This document shows, piece by piece, positions 47,728-57,357 of a DNA stretch of 64,000 bases. A program made the translations under genes and the position numbers. Numbering within the stretch: position 1 is the stretch's first letter; every line of letters begins with the position of its first letter. Location: assembly GCF_040215105.1 (NCBI RefSeq), contig NZ_CP157875.1:2533501-2597500 (forward strand), in the 5' to 3' direction. Origin of the DNA: Aeromonas veronii. GTDB taxonomy: Bacteria; Pseudomonadota; Gammaproteobacteria; Enterobacterales; Aeromonadaceae. Below the pieces are notes generated by a model. The model was not told the origin of the DNA. It worked only from the letters and a program-made list of their open reading frames with translations, and did no database searches.

Positions 47728-48304
47728 GTTGTCAGAAAAATCGGGTCTGTTCTGGGTTGTCACGCTGTCGCTCATCACTGCCTTGCTCTTCTTCACAGTA
47801 CCAAACCACCTGCTCTCCTTCGATCGCACCCTGGTAGCCCAAGGGGAAGGGTGGCGCATCATAACAGGCAATCTGGCCCACACCAACGGATGGCACCTAC
47901 TGCTCAACCTGAGCGGGCTGGCGGTGCTCTACAGCCTGTTTCGTGAATACCTGGCGGACTGGCGCCTGCCCCTGCTGATGATGCTGCTGTGCACCGCCGT
48001 CGGCCTCGGCATCTGGTGGTGGTGCCCCCAGACCCAGTGGTACATGGGGCTGTCCGGTGCCCTTCACGGCCTCTTCGTCTGGGGCGCCTTGCAGGATATC
48101 CGCTACCGTCGCCATTCCGGCTGGCTGATGCTGCTGGGGATCCTCATCAAACTCGGACTGGATTTCTACAGCGCGGGGGAGAGTCCGGTCTCCGCCCTCA
48201 TCGGTGCAAGGGTACATATCGAATCACACCTCATCGGCTCGGTGGCCGGCCTGCTGCTCGGGCTGGTGCCCTGGGGACTCGGCGCCAGAACGGTTCACTC
48301 CTGA
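47726..48304 (+). CDS. Rhombosortase (rhomboid-family protease for GlyGly-CTERM proteins)
   Basis: A 192-residue rhomboid-like membrane protease. The catalytic serine lies in GLSGALHGLF, the catalytic histidine in VHIESHLIGSVAGL near the C-terminus, and the HTNGWHLLLNLSGLAVLY segment is typical of this subgroup. It is shorter than classic rhomboid GlpG and lacks its N-terminal cytosolic domain. Rhombosortases cleave and process C-terminal GlyGly-CTERM sorting tails of secreted enzymes in Vibrio, Shewanella and Aeromonas. No GlyGly-CTERM substrate is visible in the window. It overlaps the divergent DTW gene head to head. Confidence 0.87.
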   Translation: MLSEKSGLFWVVTLSLITALLFFTVPNHLLSFDRTLVAQGEGWRIITGNLAHTNGWHLLLNLSGLAVLYSLFREYLADWRLPLLMMLLCTAVGLGIWWWCPQTQWYMGLSGALHGLFVWGALQDIRYRRHSGWLMLLGILIKLGLDFYSAGESPVSALIGARVHIESHLIGSVAGLLLGLVPWGLGARTVHS

Positions 48305-48335
48305 CGGGCTCCGCTTCGGGGTTGGTAACAGCAAA

Positions 48336-48372
48336 ATGCAACAGGCCGGATCCATGATCCGGCCTGTTGCAT
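48336..48372 (-). terminator. Perfect 17-bp inverted repeat between rhombosortase and pyrF
   Basis: ATGCAACAGGCCGGATC and its exact complement are separated by three bases. The minus-strand side is followed by TTTTGC, so it probably terminates pyrF; the plus-strand side has no T run. The stem is longer than other terminators in the window. Confidence 0.7.
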
Positions 48373-48394
48373 GGATGGACGGGTTCGTCCTCTC

Positions 48395-49093
48395 TTAACC
48401 GTTCAACTCGGCATTGATGGCACCAAGCACGGCGGCGGGATCCGCAGCCTGGGTGATGGGGCGGCCGATCACCAGATAGTCGGCCCCCGCCGCCATGGCG
48501 GCCTTGGGGGTCATCACCCGGCGCTGATCCCCGGCTGCCGAGCCAGCCGGACGGATGCCCGGGGTCACCAGCTTGAACTCGCTGCCGAGCAAGGCTTTGA
48601 GCTCATGGGCCTCCTCGGCGGAGCAGACCACCCCGTCGAGCCCGGCCGCCTTGGTGAGGGTCGCCAGCCGGATCACCTGCTCCGCCGGGGTGGCATCCAC
48701 CCCCAGCGGCGCCATGTCGGACTGCTCCATGCTGGTCAGCACCGTCACGGCGATGAGCAGAGGGGCCTTGTCCCCATAAGGCGCAAGCGCCTCCTTGGCG
48801 GCCCGCATCATGCGCTCACCGCCACTGGCGTGGACGTTGACCATCCAGACCCCCAGCTCGGCACTGGCCGCGACCGCCTTGGCCACGGTATTGGGGATGT
48901 CGTGGAACTTCAGATCCAGAAAGACATCGAACCCCTTGGCCACCAGCTGGCGTACAAACTGGGGACCAAACAGGGTAAACATCTCCTTGCCCACCTTGAG
49001 GCGGCATTGGGCAGGCGAGATCTGCTCGATGAAGGCGAGGGCATCGGCTTCGCGCTGATAATCGAGCGCAACCAGTACTTTGGGATCTTGCAT
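48395..49093 (-). CDS. pyrF: Orotidine 5'-phosphate decarboxylase
   Basis: A 232-residue TIM-barrel enzyme catalysing the last step of UMP synthesis. The catalytic tetrad is visible in LKVGKEMF and [11 protein letters not shown], and the phosphate-binding end in [16 protein letters not shown] and [11 protein letters not shown] trim the open frame to [12 protein letters not shown] at 49093, which fits family N-termini. It follows lapB on the minus strand with about a 90-bp gap, the same order as in E. coli (lapA-lapB-pyrF). Confidence 0.95.
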   Translation of the reverse strand: MQDPKVLVALDYQREADALAFIEQISPAQCRLKVGKEMFTLFGPQFVRQLVAKGFDVFLDLKFHDIPNTVAKAVAASAELGVWMVNVHASGGERMMRAAKEALAPYGDKAPLLIAVTVLTSMEQSDMAPLGVDATPAEQVIRLATLTKAAGLDGVVCSAEEAHELKALLGSEFKLVTPGIRPAGSAAGDQRRVMTPKAAMAAGADYLVIGRPITQAADPAAVLGAINAELNG

Positions 49094-49184
49094 GTCACTT
49101 CCTATGGCGTGTTGTTGTGTTGCAACCGGCATGGGCATCTCGCCAGCCGGCACTCTGGTGTCCGGGTCTGACTATCGAAGGCGG

Positions 49185-50354
49185 CTACTCCCCATCCAGC
49201 CCCCGGATGGGCTTGATGGAGCCCCATTGGCGGCAGGAGGGGCATTGCCAGAACAGCGAATGGGTGGCGAAGCCGCACTGACGGCACTTGTGGGTCGATT
49301 TGATCTTGATCTGCTCGCCCACCAGCTGCTGCAGCAGCTCCAGGCTCTCCTTGGCGGGCCCCTCTTCGGCGCTCGCCAGCTGGAAACCGACCAGCTGATA
49401 GAAACCCTTCATGGACGGGTGGCGGCGCAGTTGACGCAGCACCAGGGCCCGGGCCTGACTCAGACCATCGCGGGCCTCCACCAGATTGGCCAGGGCCAGG
49501 GTCACGCTGACACCAGCATGATCTTCCACCGCTTTCTCAAGCAACGGAATAAGCTCCTGGCTACGGCCCATCTGCTGGTAGCATTGAAGGAGTTTTGGCA
49601 TGGCCTCGGAGGCAAAATCCATGTCCTGCTCGAACACCCGCAACAGCTCCTTGCTGGCGTCCTCGTATTTTTCCCCCTCCATGGCGAGCTCGGCAAGACG
49701 CAAGCTCGCCCGCGCACAAGCCCCATTGACCCCGAGTGCCCGCTTGAGCTTGGCGCGGCCCGCGGCCTTGTCGCCGTCACGCAAGAGGCTCTCGGCCTGC
49801 TCGCAATAGAAATGGGAGATGGGGTCGGCCAGCTTCTTGTTGCCCTGAAACTTCTGCAGCCGCACCGCGACCTCGATGGCCTTGTCCCAGTCACGCAACT
49901 GTTGATGGATGATGAGCAACTGGGCCAGCGCCGTCTCCTCGAAGTCGCTGTCTTCACACAGTTCGTTCCAGATGGCTTCGGCCCTGTCCAGCAGACCGGC
50001 GGCAAGGAAATCCCGGGCCAATTCCTGCAGGGCGAGCTGGCGCTGTTCCCGTGTCAGCTCGCGGGCAACCAGGTTCTGGTGGATCTTGATGGCGCGGTCC
50101 ACCTCGCCGCGCTGGCGAAACAGGTTGCCAAGGGAGAGGTGGGTTTCGATGGTCTCGCTGTCGACTTCCAGCAGCTGGATGAAGAGATCCACCGCCTTGT
50201 CCGACTCGTCGGAGAGCAGATAGTTGAGGCCCGCCACGTACTGGCGGGAAAACTGGTTACTCTGTTGCTGGGTGTCCTGGCGAACACTCCTGCGTCCCAT
50301 GTACCAGCCATAGCCGGCGGCAATCGGCAACAGCAGGAAAAGCAGTTCAAGCAT
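49185..50354 (-). CDS. lapB: LPS assembly protein B (YciM)
   Basis: A 389-residue inner-membrane protein. An N-terminal membrane anchor (about residues 2-18) is followed by tandem TPR units (about 35-350), then a rubredoxin-type metal domain at the C-terminus (CRQCGF ... CPSCRQWGS). In E. coli LapB links LpxC to the FtsH protease and so limits lipid A synthesis. It is preceded by lapA with a 9-bp gap. Domain order and length equal the E. coli protein (389 residues). Confidence 0.95.
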   Translation of the reverse strand: MLELLFLLLPIAAGYGWYMGRRSVRQDTQQQSNQFSRQYVAGLNYLLSDESDKAVDLFIQLLEVDSETIETHLSLGNLFRQRGEVDRAIKIHQNLVARELTREQRQLALQELARDFLAAGLLDRAEAIWNELCEDSDFEETALAQLLIIHQQLRDWDKAIEVAVRLQKFQGNKKLADPISHFYCEQAESLLRDGDKAAGRAKLKRALGVNGACARASLRLAELAMEGEKYEDASKELLRVFEQDMDFASEAMPKLLQCYQQMGRSQELIPLLEKAVEDHAGVSVTLALANLVEARDGLSQARALVLRQLRRHPSMKGFYQLVGFQLASAEEGPAKESLELLQQLVGEQIKIKSTHKCRQCGFATHSLFWQCPSCRQWGSIKPIRGLDGE

Positions 50355-50363
50355 GGAGGGACG

Positions 50364-50648
50364 TTATTCCTTGGCGGTCGACCGGGCTACTTCCAATTCG
50401 CGGGATTGACGACGCATGGTGCGATTGAGGGTGCGATTTTGCAACTTGAGGCGCAGGAACAGCAGGCCGAACACCAGCCATCCCAGCAGGAAACCGCCGG
50501 CGAAGAAGAAGCCGAGCAACATGGAGAGCGAGAACTCCCCTTGAGCTATCAGATAGTTGAACTGCACCAGCTGACCGTTTTGAGAACCGATGGCGAGGGT
50601 CAGGACAAACACCAGCACCAATGGAATGAGGGCCAAGATACGCTTCAT
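50364..50648 (-). CDS. lapA: LPS assembly protein A
   Basis: A 94-residue inner-membrane protein of the DUF1049 family with two membrane segments (about residues 4-22 and 42-64) and a basic cytoplasmic tail predicted to form a helix. It is always next to lapB in enterics and relatives. I start at ATG 50648 (MKRILALIPLV), with a GGGAG ribosome site, not at the long open frame from 50759. It lies between ihfB and lapB. Confidence 0.92.
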   Translation of the reverse strand: MKRILALIPLVLVFVLTLAIGSQNGQLVQFNYLIAQGEFSLSMLLGFFFAGGFLLGWLVFGLLFLRLKLQNRTLNRTMRRQSRELEVARSTAKE

Positions 50649-50767
50649 GGGAGCTCCCTGTCTGTAGCTAATGAGAGACTGATTATCCTTAAAATCACCG
50701 GCAGACTCTAGAGCGAATGGGAAAAGAGTGCGAGAAACCCGACAATTCGTGCTGTTCATGTCGCAAA

Positions 50768-50794
50768 AATAAAAAAGGCATACCCAGGTATGCC
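50768..50794 (-). terminator. Terminator after ihfB
   Basis: Minus-strand stem GGCATAC / GTATGCC followed by TTTTTTATTTTT. It should partly separate ihfB from lapAB. Confidence 0.82.
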
Positions 50795-50804
50795 GTTTTC
50801 TGCA

Positions 50805-51089
50805 TTATTCGTTGATGTTGACGCGTTCGCGCAACTCTTTGCCTGGTTTGAAGTGCGGGACATATTTCCCGGTCAGTTCAACCTTGTCCCCGGTCTTGGG
50901 GTTACGACCCACACGGGGTGCACGATAGTGCAGTGAAAAACTTCCAAATCCACGGATTTCAATCCGGTCGCCGTTTTGCAAGGTCGACGCCATCTGTTCA
51001 AGGATCTCCTTGATGGCGGCTTCGACATCTTTGGCCGGCATATGCATGCGGCTGGCAGCCAGTTGTTCGATGAGATCTGATTTGGTCAT
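50805..51089 (-). CDS. ihfB: Integration host factor subunit beta
   Basis: A 94-residue DNA-bending protein of the HU/IHF family. The N-terminal [12 protein letters not shown] and the signature [21 protein letters not shown], with the arm proline, define IHF-beta rather than HU. Partner IhfA is not in the window. The start at 51089 discards 13 upstream codons of open frame that do not fit the family. It lies 90 bp after rpsA in the conserved cmk-rpsA-ihfB order. Confidence 0.95.
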   Translation of the reverse strand: MTKSDLIEQLAASRMHMPAKDVEAAIKEILEQMASTLQNGDRIEIRGFGSFSLHYRAPRVGRNPKTGDKVELTGKYVPHFKPGKELRERVNINE

Positions 51090-51138
51090 AAGGTTAAATC
51101 TCCTTCTCCGATCACATGCAATATTCATTACGCCAAGA

Positions 51139-51164
51139 TAAAAAAGGGCGGCGCAATGCCGCCC
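51139..51164 (-). terminator. Terminator after rpsA
   Basis: Minus-strand stem GGGCGGC / GCCGCCC with a 5-nt loop, followed by a T6 run (plus-strand A run at 51140-51145). Confidence 0.85.
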
Positions 51165-51181
51165 TTCTCTTGCATCAAGGA

Positions 51182-52852
51182 TTACTCACCCTTGGCGGCT
51201 TTGAACGCTTCCATCATAGCATTACTGAACACAACTTCTTCTTGTTGGTTCAGGCTATCGATAGCAACACGCTCGTCAGCCTCGTCCTTAGCGCGGACAG
51301 ACAGGCTTACGGTGCGGTTCTTACGATCAACGCCCATGAATTTAGCTTCTACTTCGTCACCGACAGACAGAACCAGAGTCGCGTCTTCTACACGGTCACG
51401 AGCAGCATCGGAGGCACGCAGGTAGCCTTCCACGCCGTCAGCCAGTTCGATCACGGCACCCTTGGCATCAACCTCGGTAACCTTGCCCTTCACGATAGCA
51501 CCTTTCTTGTTGTCAGACAGGTACTTGTTGAACGGGTCTTCTTCGATCTGCTTGACGCCCAGGGAGATGCGCTCACGCTCCGGGTCCACTTGCAGAACAA
51601 CGGCTTCGATCTCGTCGCCCTTCTTGAATTCACGCACGGCTTCTTCGCCCTGGTTGTTCCAGGAGATGTCAGACAGGTGAACCAGGCCGTCGATGCCGCC
51701 ATCCAGACCGATGAAGATACCGAAGTCAGTGATGGACTTGATCTTGCCGGAAACACGGTCGCCCTTGGCGTGAGTTTCGGCAAACAGCTGCCACGGGTTG
51801 GATTTGCACTGCTTCAGACCCAGGGAGATACGACGACGTTCTTCGTCGATGTCCAGAACCATCACGTCAACCACGTCGCCAACGTTAACAACCTTGGACG
51901 GGTGGATGTTCTTGTTGGTCCAATCCATCTCGGATACGTGTACCAGGCCTTCAACGCCTTCTTCGATTTCAACGAAGCAGCCGTAGTCGGTCAGGTTGGT
52001 CACGCGGCCAGACAGACGGGTGGTCTCCGGGTAACGCTTGGCGATAGCAACCCAGGGATCTTCGCCCAGCTGCTTCAGACCCAGGGATACACGGGTACGC
52101 TCGCGGTCGAACTTCAGAACCTTGACTGCGATCTCGTCGCCAACGTTGACGATTTCGGAAGGATGCTTAACGCGCTTCCACGCCATGTCGGTGATGTGCA
52201 GCAGGCCGTCAACACCGCCCAGATCTACGAATGCACCGTAGTCGGTCAGGTTCTTGACGATACCCTTAACTTCTTGACCTTCTTGCAGGTTGGCCAGCAG
52301 ACTTTCGCGCTCGGAGGTGTTCTCGGTTTCGATCACGGCACGACGGGAAACCACAACGTTGTTGCGCTTCTGGTCCAGCTTGATGACCTTGAACTCGAGT
52401 TCTTTGTTTTCCAGGTGAGCGGTGTCACGGATCGGACGCACGTCAACCAGAGAACCCGGCAGGAAGGCACGGATGCCGTTCAGCTCAACGGTGAAACCAC
52501 CCTTGACCTTGCCGTTGATGATACCGATAACGGTAGCTTGCTCTTCGTAAGCCTTCTCAAGCTGCAGCCAGGCTTCGTGGCGCTTGGCTTTTTCGCGGGA
52601 CAGCTTGGTTTCGCCGAAACCATCTTCGATAGAGTCCAGAGCCACGTCAACGGTGTCGCCTACATTGATTTCCAGCTCGCCCAGGGCGTTCTTGAACTCA
52701 TCAGCAGGAATGGCAGACTCGGATTTCAGACCGGCGTCAACCAGTACAAAACCGTTCTCGATAGCAACGACGGTACCCTTGACGATGGAACCTTGACGGG
52801 TTTCAACGGCGTTCAGGGACTCTTCAAAGAGTTGAGCAAAAGATTCGATCAT
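51182..52852 (-). CDS. rpsA: 30S ribosomal protein S1
   Basis: A 556-residue ribosomal protein with six S1 (OB-fold) repeats, about 75-85 residues each, recognisable from units such as [20 protein letters not shown] and [21 protein letters not shown]. It binds mRNA and starts translation of weak leaders. The length is nearly that of E. coli S1 (557). The codon use is visibly more restricted than in neighbours, as for highly expressed genes. It is preceded by cmk on the same strand. Confidence 0.97.
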   Translation of the reverse strand: MIESFAQLFEESLNAVETRQGSIVKGTVVAIENGFVLVDAGLKSESAIPADEFKNALGELEINVGDTVDVALDSIEDGFGETKLSREKAKRHEAWLQLEKAYEEQATVIGIINGKVKGGFTVELNGIRAFLPGSLVDVRPIRDTAHLENKELEFKVIKLDQKRNNVVVSRRAVIETENTSERESLLANLQEGQEVKGIVKNLTDYGAFVDLGGVDGLLHITDMAWKRVKHPSEIVNVGDEIAVKVLKFDRERTRVSLGLKQLGEDPWVAIAKRYPETTRLSGRVTNLTDYGCFVEIEEGVEGLVHVSEMDWTNKNIHPSKVVNVGDVVDVMVLDIDEERRRISLGLKQCKSNPWQLFAETHAKGDRVSGKIKSITDFGIFIGLDGGIDGLVHLSDISWNNQGEEAVREFKKGDEIEAVVLQVDPERERISLGVKQIEEDPFNKYLSDNKKGAIVKGKVTEVDAKGAVIELADGVEGYLRASDAARDRVEDATLVLSVGDEVEAKFMGVDRKNRTVSLSVRAKDEADERVAIDSLNQQEEVVFSNAMMEAFKAAKGE

Positions 52853-52945
52853 TGTTTATGTCACAAATGAAACATCCACTCGCAATCCGGCACAAGCGGG
52901 GTTGTTTTAAATTATCTGCGCCATCCATGGTGCAGACGACTGACA

Positions 52946-53638
52946 TCAGCGTGTGCTGATATCACCAAGTTGTTGCTCTGCATAGGTCAGCACCGTTGCC
53001 AGCACCTCCTCTATGGTCATAGACGTTGAGTCTACCACAAGAGCATCTTCCGCGGGTTTCAGGGGGGCGGCGGCGCGATTTCTATCGCGATCGTCACGTT
53101 CCCGAATCTCGGTTAAAAGACGCTCAAAGTTAACATCAAAGCCCTTATCTTGCAACTGCTTATAGCGGCGCTGGGCCCGCTCCTCGGCACTGGCGTCGAG
53201 GAAAATCTTCACCTCGGCCTCGGGGAAAACGACGGTGCCCATGTCGCGGCCATCGGCAATGAGGCCAGGCCCCTGGCGGAAGGCGCGCTGACGGCGCAGC
53301 AGGGCTTCACGCACCCGGGGGAAGACGGCCACCTTGCTGGCGGCATCGCTCACTTCCTGGGAGCGGATGGTGCGGGAGACATCCTCCCCTTCCAGCACGA
53401 CCTTGACCTGTTCACCCTCGACCTGGAACTGCACGTCCAGATTGGCGGCAAGGGGCACCAGGGCGGCTTCGGCGTCGAGTTCCACGTCGTGATGCAGGGC
53501 GGCCAGCGCCAATACCCGGTAGATGGCACCGGAGTCGAGCAGGTGCCAGCCCAGCTTCTCCGCCAGCAACTGACACAGGGTGCCTTTACCGGCACCACTT
53601 GGGCCATCGATTGTCATCACGGGGGCCATCTGAGGCAT
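52946..53638 (-). CDS. cmk: Cytidylate kinase
   Basis: A 230-residue (d)CMP kinase. The P-loop GPSGAGKGT is at residues 12-20; [12 protein letters not shown], the CMP-binding [13 protein letters not shown] and the lid [10 protein letters not shown] segment follow. ATG 53638 has AGGAG with an 8-bp spacer, so the long open frame upstream (to 53794) is discarded. It is first gene of the cmk-rpsA-ihfB block. Confidence 0.95.
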   Translation of the reverse strand: MPQMAPVMTIDGPSGAGKGTLCQLLAEKLGWHLLDSGAIYRVLALAALHHDVELDAEAALVPLAANLDVQFQVEGEQVKVVLEGEDVSRTIRSQEVSDAASKVAVFPRVREALLRRQRAFRQGPGLIADGRDMGTVVFPEAEVKIFLDASAEERAQRRYKQLQDKGFDVNFERLLTEIRERDDRDRNRAAAPLKPAEDALVVDSTSMTIEEVLATVLTYAEQQLGDISTR

Positions 53639-53900
53639 AATTTTTCTCCTGCGCATGCGGCATGTCGATGATTTGCACGCATCCCTGGCGGGATGGGGTA
53701 ATGGGCGCCGATTATACCCGAATGCGGGGTCGCTGGCAGTTGTCGGCATGCAGATATGCACAAAACTCGTCGCGATTGCGCCAATTATGAACAATCCAGC
53801 ATGCCACTGTGCTGTGCAAGGTTTTGTTCTTATGGTTGTTCTGGGTGAGGCGCGCTAAACTGGCCGCCTTTTTTCAGCAGCTGTAGTCAGGAGCAACCCT

Positions 53901-54494
53901 ATGAGCAGCATTACTCTCGTGGCCAAATCCAAGTTGCCGACCCCCTGGGGCACCTTCACGCTGGTTGGCTTTCAGGAAACCGGCACCGGCAAGGATCACG
54001 CCGCCCTGGTGATGGGGGATATCGCAGACGGTGAACCCGTGCTCGGGCGCATCCATTCCGAGTGCCTGACCGGGGATGCCCTGTTCAGCCTGCGCTGTGA
54101 TTGTGGTTTCCAGCTGCAGGCCGCCCTGCAGAACATCGCCAAAGCCGGTCGCGGCGTCCTCTTGTATGTCCGCCAGGAAGGTCGCGGCATCGGCCTGCTC
54201 AACAAGATCCGGGCCTATCATCTGCAGGATCAGGGCGCCGACACCGTCGAGGCCAACGTGGCGCTGGGTTTTGCCGCCGACATGCGCGACTACACCATCT
54301 GCGCCGATATGCTGAAGGCCCTGGAGGTCAAGAGCCTGCGTCTGATGACCAACAACCCGCGTAAACTCAAGGCCATGGAGAGCTTCGGCATTCCGGTGGC
54401 GGAGCGGGTTCCCCTGCAGGAGGGGCGCAATCCCCACAACGAATTCTACCTCTCCACCAAGGCGAACAAGCTGGATCACCTGTTCAAGAAATAG
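53901..54494 (+). CDS. ribA: GTP cyclohydrolase II
   Basis: A 197-residue enzyme that opens GTP in the first step of riboflavin synthesis. The zinc ligands are Cys55, Cys66 and Cys68 ([17 protein letters not shown]). The catalytic loop [10 protein letters not shown] and MTNNPRKL are present. It is the stand-alone form, without a RibB domain. I see no FMN riboswitch upstream. Start at ATG 53901 with AGGAG nearby. Confidence 0.95.
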   Translation: MSSITLVAKSKLPTPWGTFTLVGFQETGTGKDHAALVMGDIADGEPVLGRIHSECLTGDALFSLRCDCGFQLQAALQNIAKAGRGVLLYVRQEGRGIGLLNKIRAYHLQDQGADTVEANVALGFAADMRDYTICADMLKALEVKSLRLMTNNPRKLKAMESFGIPVAERVPLQEGRNPHNEFYLSTKANKLDHLFKK

Positions 54495-54518
54495 TGTTTC
54501 TGCTCTGCCGACCCTTGT

Positions 54519-54548
54519 AAAACGCCTCCCACAGGAGGCGTTTTTATT
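54519..54548 (+). terminator. Terminator after ribA
   Basis: Stem AAAACGCCTCC / GGAGGCGTTTT with a CACA loop and T run; also lies near the end of the convergent LysR gene. Confidence 0.88.
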
Positions 54549-54582
54549 TGTGAAAATCACATTTTACAAAACGCCACGCTGC

Positions 54583-55455
54583 CTACCTTGCCTGTGACAG
54601 CAGAAAATCTCTCAGTGCCCGGTTGGCCATGGAGAGGGGATCCCCCCGTCGCCAGGCCACGCAGAGATCGAGGAAAATGGGCGGCTCGAAGGGGACGCCG
54701 GTCAGGGCCGTTTCATCGTCCAGCGCCATGCGCAGGAAGGTGGTCACCGCAAACCCCTGGCGCACCACCGCCTTGAGCAAGGGGATGAGGTTGCTCTCGA
54801 ACGCGATATTGGGTTCGAGCCCCAGCCCCTGGGCCAGTGCCTCCATGTGCTCGCGGTGATAGAAGCCGCGCCTGAACATGGCGAGCTCCTGCGCGAAGAA
54901 TTGTGGCAAGGACACACCTCTCGCCTGGCGCAGGGGATGCTCCTCCCCCACCACCATCAGCATCTCTTCTCGCAGCAGCTGGGCCCCCTCGAGCCCGGGG
55001 GGCAGATCGCTGGTGATGAGGATGGCCAAGTCCAGGCTGCCATCCACCATGCGGCTGAGCAGCTCACGGGTCCCCGCCTCCTCCACCCGGATCTTGAGGC
55101 CGGGATAGCGGTGCTTGAACGCCATCAGGATGGGGGGAAAGTAGTAGGAGCCCATCATGTAGGGGATGCCGATGCGCACCTCCCCCCGCTCCAGCCCCTT
55201 GAGCTCCGCCATCTCCGCCTCGGCCTGGTGCATCTGCAGCAGCAGGCGCTCGGCATGGCGGCAGAGCACCTCCCCCTCCGGAGTGAGGCGCACGTTGCGA
55301 TCCTGACGGTCGAACAGGCGCAGCTCGAGCTGGCTCTCCAGCTTGGCGATGGCCATGCTGACCGCGGGCTGCGCCACGTGCAAGGCGCTGGCGGCCCGGG
55401 TGAAGGAGCCGGCGTCCCGTACCGCCAGCAGATAACCGAGCTGTTTCAGATCCAT
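54583..55455 (-). CDS. LysR family regulator (YnfL-like)
   Basis: A 290-residue LysR protein with an N-terminal helix-turn-helix (FTRAASALHVAQPAVSMAIAKLE) and an effector domain beginning GEVRIGIPYMMGSYYFPPIL. It is divergent from an MFS exporter of the YnfM type; in E. coli ynfL and ynfM have the same arrangement. The 118-bp AT-rich gap holds TATCAA-N14-TTGATA right at its start codon and a perfect ATAAATATA palindrome, both plausible binding sites. Confidence 0.87.
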   Translation of the reverse strand: MDLKQLGYLLAVRDAGSFTRAASALHVAQPAVSMAIAKLESQLELRLFDRQDRNVRLTPEGEVLCRHAERLLLQMHQAEAEMAELKGLERGEVRIGIPYMMGSYYFPPILMAFKHRYPGLKIRVEEAGTRELLSRMVDGSLDLAILITSDLPPGLEGAQLLREEMLMVVGEEHPLRQARGVSLPQFFAQELAMFRRGFYHREHMEALAQGLGLEPNIAFESNLIPLLKAVVRQGFAVTTFLRMALDDETALTGVPFEPPIFLDLCVAWRRGDPLSMANRALRDFLLSQAR

Positions 55456-55501
55456 ATCAATTTTATTTATTAGATTGATAACATAAATATATTATATTTA
55501 T
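55455..55501. promoter_or_regulatory. Palindromes between the LysR and MFS genes
   Basis: TATCAA (55455-55460) and TTGATA (55475-55480) form an inverted repeat overlapping the LysR start. ATAAATATA / TATATTTAT (55483-55501) is a perfect palindrome with one central base. They probably contain the LysR box and the divergent promoters. Confidence 0.5.
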
Positions 55502-55573
55502 ATCAAGCGGCGCACTAGTCTGCGGGATATATCGCAGATAACTCTGCAAAAAATGCAGTCAGGACAACCGCAT

Positions 55574-56785
55574 ATGATCGAAATCGGCAGCCGTGAGTGG
55601 ATACGCGCCACCTTGGCCCTGAGTCTGGGCTCCTTCCTGGTGTTCCTCAATCTTTATCAGACCCACCCTCTGCTTCCCCTGCTGTCTCAGGTCTTCTCCG
55701 TCAGCTCCCTCTCCGCCGGCTGGACCCTGGCGGGCTGTACCGCCGGGCTCGCTGCCTCGCTGCTGCTGTGCGCCCGGCTCGCGGATCGCTTCGGTCGCCG
55801 CCGCATCATGTTGTGGACACTGACCGGCGCCATCCTGCTCTCCTTGCTCATTCCGCTGGTGACCGACTTCGACATGCTGGTGGCCCTGCGCATCCTGCAG
55901 GGCGTCTTGCTGGCCGGGCTGCCCGCCACCGCCATCGCCTACATGGGGGAAGAGTTCAGCAAGCGAGCCCTGCTCTCCGCGGTCGGGGTCTATATTGCCG
56001 CCAACTCACTCGGTGGCATCGCCGGCCGGGTGGTCGGTGGCCTCCTGGCAGGCTGGTTTGGGGATTGGCAGCACACGTTTTTTGGCATCGGCCTCATCAG
56101 CCTCACCTTGTTGCCGCTGGTCGTCTGGCTGCTGCCCGCCCAGACCCGCTTCGTGGCCGTGGTCGCCGCCCCCGGCCAATTGCGCCAAGCCATCGCCAGC
56201 CACCTCGGCAATCCGCTGCTGGTGGGGGCCTATCTCATCGGCGGGCTCAACTTCATGGTGTTCCTCAACCAATACAGCTACCTCACCTTCCTGATGGCCG
56301 AGCCCCCCTTCTCCTTGCCAACCCAGTGGCTCGGGATGCTGTTTCTGACCTACCTCACCGGCACAATCGCCTCTTCCATCAGCGGTCGCTGCGCCAGTCG
56401 CTGGGGGGCACAGCACCTGTTGCTCGCCGGCATCCTGCTGATGGCCATCGGCAGCCTGGTGCTGCTGATTGGCACCCTGACTGCTATCCTCGGCGGGCTG
56501 CTTGCCTCGAGTTTTGGCTTCTTCCTCGCCCACGCCTGTGCCAGCGCCTGGGTCGGCCAGCACGTGGAGCACAACCGGGCGCTGGCATCGTCGCTCTATC
56601 TGGTGGGGTACTATCTGGGGGCCAGTCTGGGGGGTCTGTATCTGCACCCCTTCTGGGAACGGGGGGGATTGACAGGATTGGTACTCGGCATCGAACTGGT
56701 GCTCTGCGTCACCGCCGTGCTCAGCCTCTGGCTGGGTCATCTCAAGGGGCGCAGCCCGCGCCCCCTCTCCTCTCTGGCATCCTGA
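55574..56785 (+). CDS. MFS transporter (YnfM-like)
   Basis: A 403-residue major facilitator with about twelve membrane helices. MFS motif A is ARLADRFGRRRIMLW between helices 2 and 3. The N-terminus FLVFLNLYQTHPLLPLLSQVFSVS matches the YnfM/CynX-like drug-proton antiporter group with the TH(P)LLP element. The start at 55574 (ATGATCGAAATC) is preferred to 55553. It is probably induced by the divergent LysR protein. Substrate unknown. Confidence 0.87.
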   Translation: MIEIGSREWIRATLALSLGSFLVFLNLYQTHPLLPLLSQVFSVSSLSAGWTLAGCTAGLAASLLLCARLADRFGRRRIMLWTLTGAILLSLLIPLVTDFDMLVALRILQGVLLAGLPATAIAYMGEEFSKRALLSAVGVYIAANSLGGIAGRVVGGLLAGWFGDWQHTFFGIGLISLTLLPLVVWLLPAQTRFVAVVAAPGQLRQAIASHLGNPLLVGAYLIGGLNFMVFLNQYSYLTFLMAEPPFSLPTQWLGMLFLTYLTGTIASSISGRCASRWGAQHLLLAGILLMAIGSLVLLIGTLTAILGGLLASSFGFFLAHACASAWVGQHVEHNRALASSLYLVGYYLGASLGGLYLHPFWERGGLTGLVLGIELVLCVTAVLSLWLGHLKGRSPRPLSSLAS

Positions 56786-56810
56786 ACTGCCACAGGCACG
56801 CGGCGGAGTG

Positions 56811-57356
56811 TCAGAGCTTCCCGTAATAGTCCATGGGTACCGGCACCACGGCGCCGGTCAGCAGCTCCTCGTCGATCACCTCGCTCAAGGGGCGCAGGTG
56901 GAATTTCACCTGACCCGAAGGCAGCATCAGCCCCACATCCGGGTTGCGCTCATCCTCGATATTGGCGGTCTTGAACGGCAGAGCGGGGTGTGCGGCCACC
57001 AGCTCATGCAGGGAAGAGACCACCAGTTCGATGTGTTCGAGCCCCGCCTGATGCGTGCGGCCCGGCTTGGGAGCGGCCAGCTCGATGCAGGGCACGCTCA
57101 CCCCTTGCCAGCAGACGGGCTGGTGCAGCCGGTAGGTAGCGATGGGCCGCCCCCCTATCATGCCCTCCACCAGCAAGACCCCGTGCTGGGCAAGCTCGCG
57201 TTTGAGACTCAGGTATTCGGGCAGGGTGGCGGCGCGGTAGCAGAGATGATCCACGTTGGGTGACGCCAGCTCTCCCATCTGGGCGTGCAATTCGGTCAGC
57301 AGTTGACCAACAAAAGGGGCCATCGGCCCCAGGGTGGTATTCAGTGGATGGGGCAT
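56811..57356 (-). CDS. YecM-like VOC superfamily protein
   Basis: A 181-residue protein of the VOC (glyoxalase/dioxygenase) fold, closest to E. coli YecM. HLCYRAATLPEYLSLKRELAQHG, GRPIATYRLHQPV, GLEHIELVV and a C-terminal VKFHLRPLSEVI are the conserved regions; the histidines and glutamates could form a metal site. No enzymatic activity is established for YecM. I use ATG 57356, 1 bp after the stop of the upstream membrane-protein gene, so the two are an operon. Confidence 0.85.
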   Translation of the reverse strand: MPHPLNTTLGPMAPFVGQLLTELHAQMGELASPNVDHLCYRAATLPEYLSLKRELAQHGVLLVEGMIGGRPIATYRLHQPVCWQGVSVPCIELAAPKPGRTHQAGLEHIELVVSSLHELVAAHPALPFKTANIEDERNPDVGLMLPSGQVKFHLRPLSEVIDEELLTGAVVPVPMDYYGKL

Positions 57357-57357
57357 A

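Noticed and set aside
51116-52870. 584-codon plus-strand frame opposite rpsA
   Set aside because: Long antisense frame caused by the restricted codon use of rpsA; the minus strand encodes unmistakable S1 repeats.
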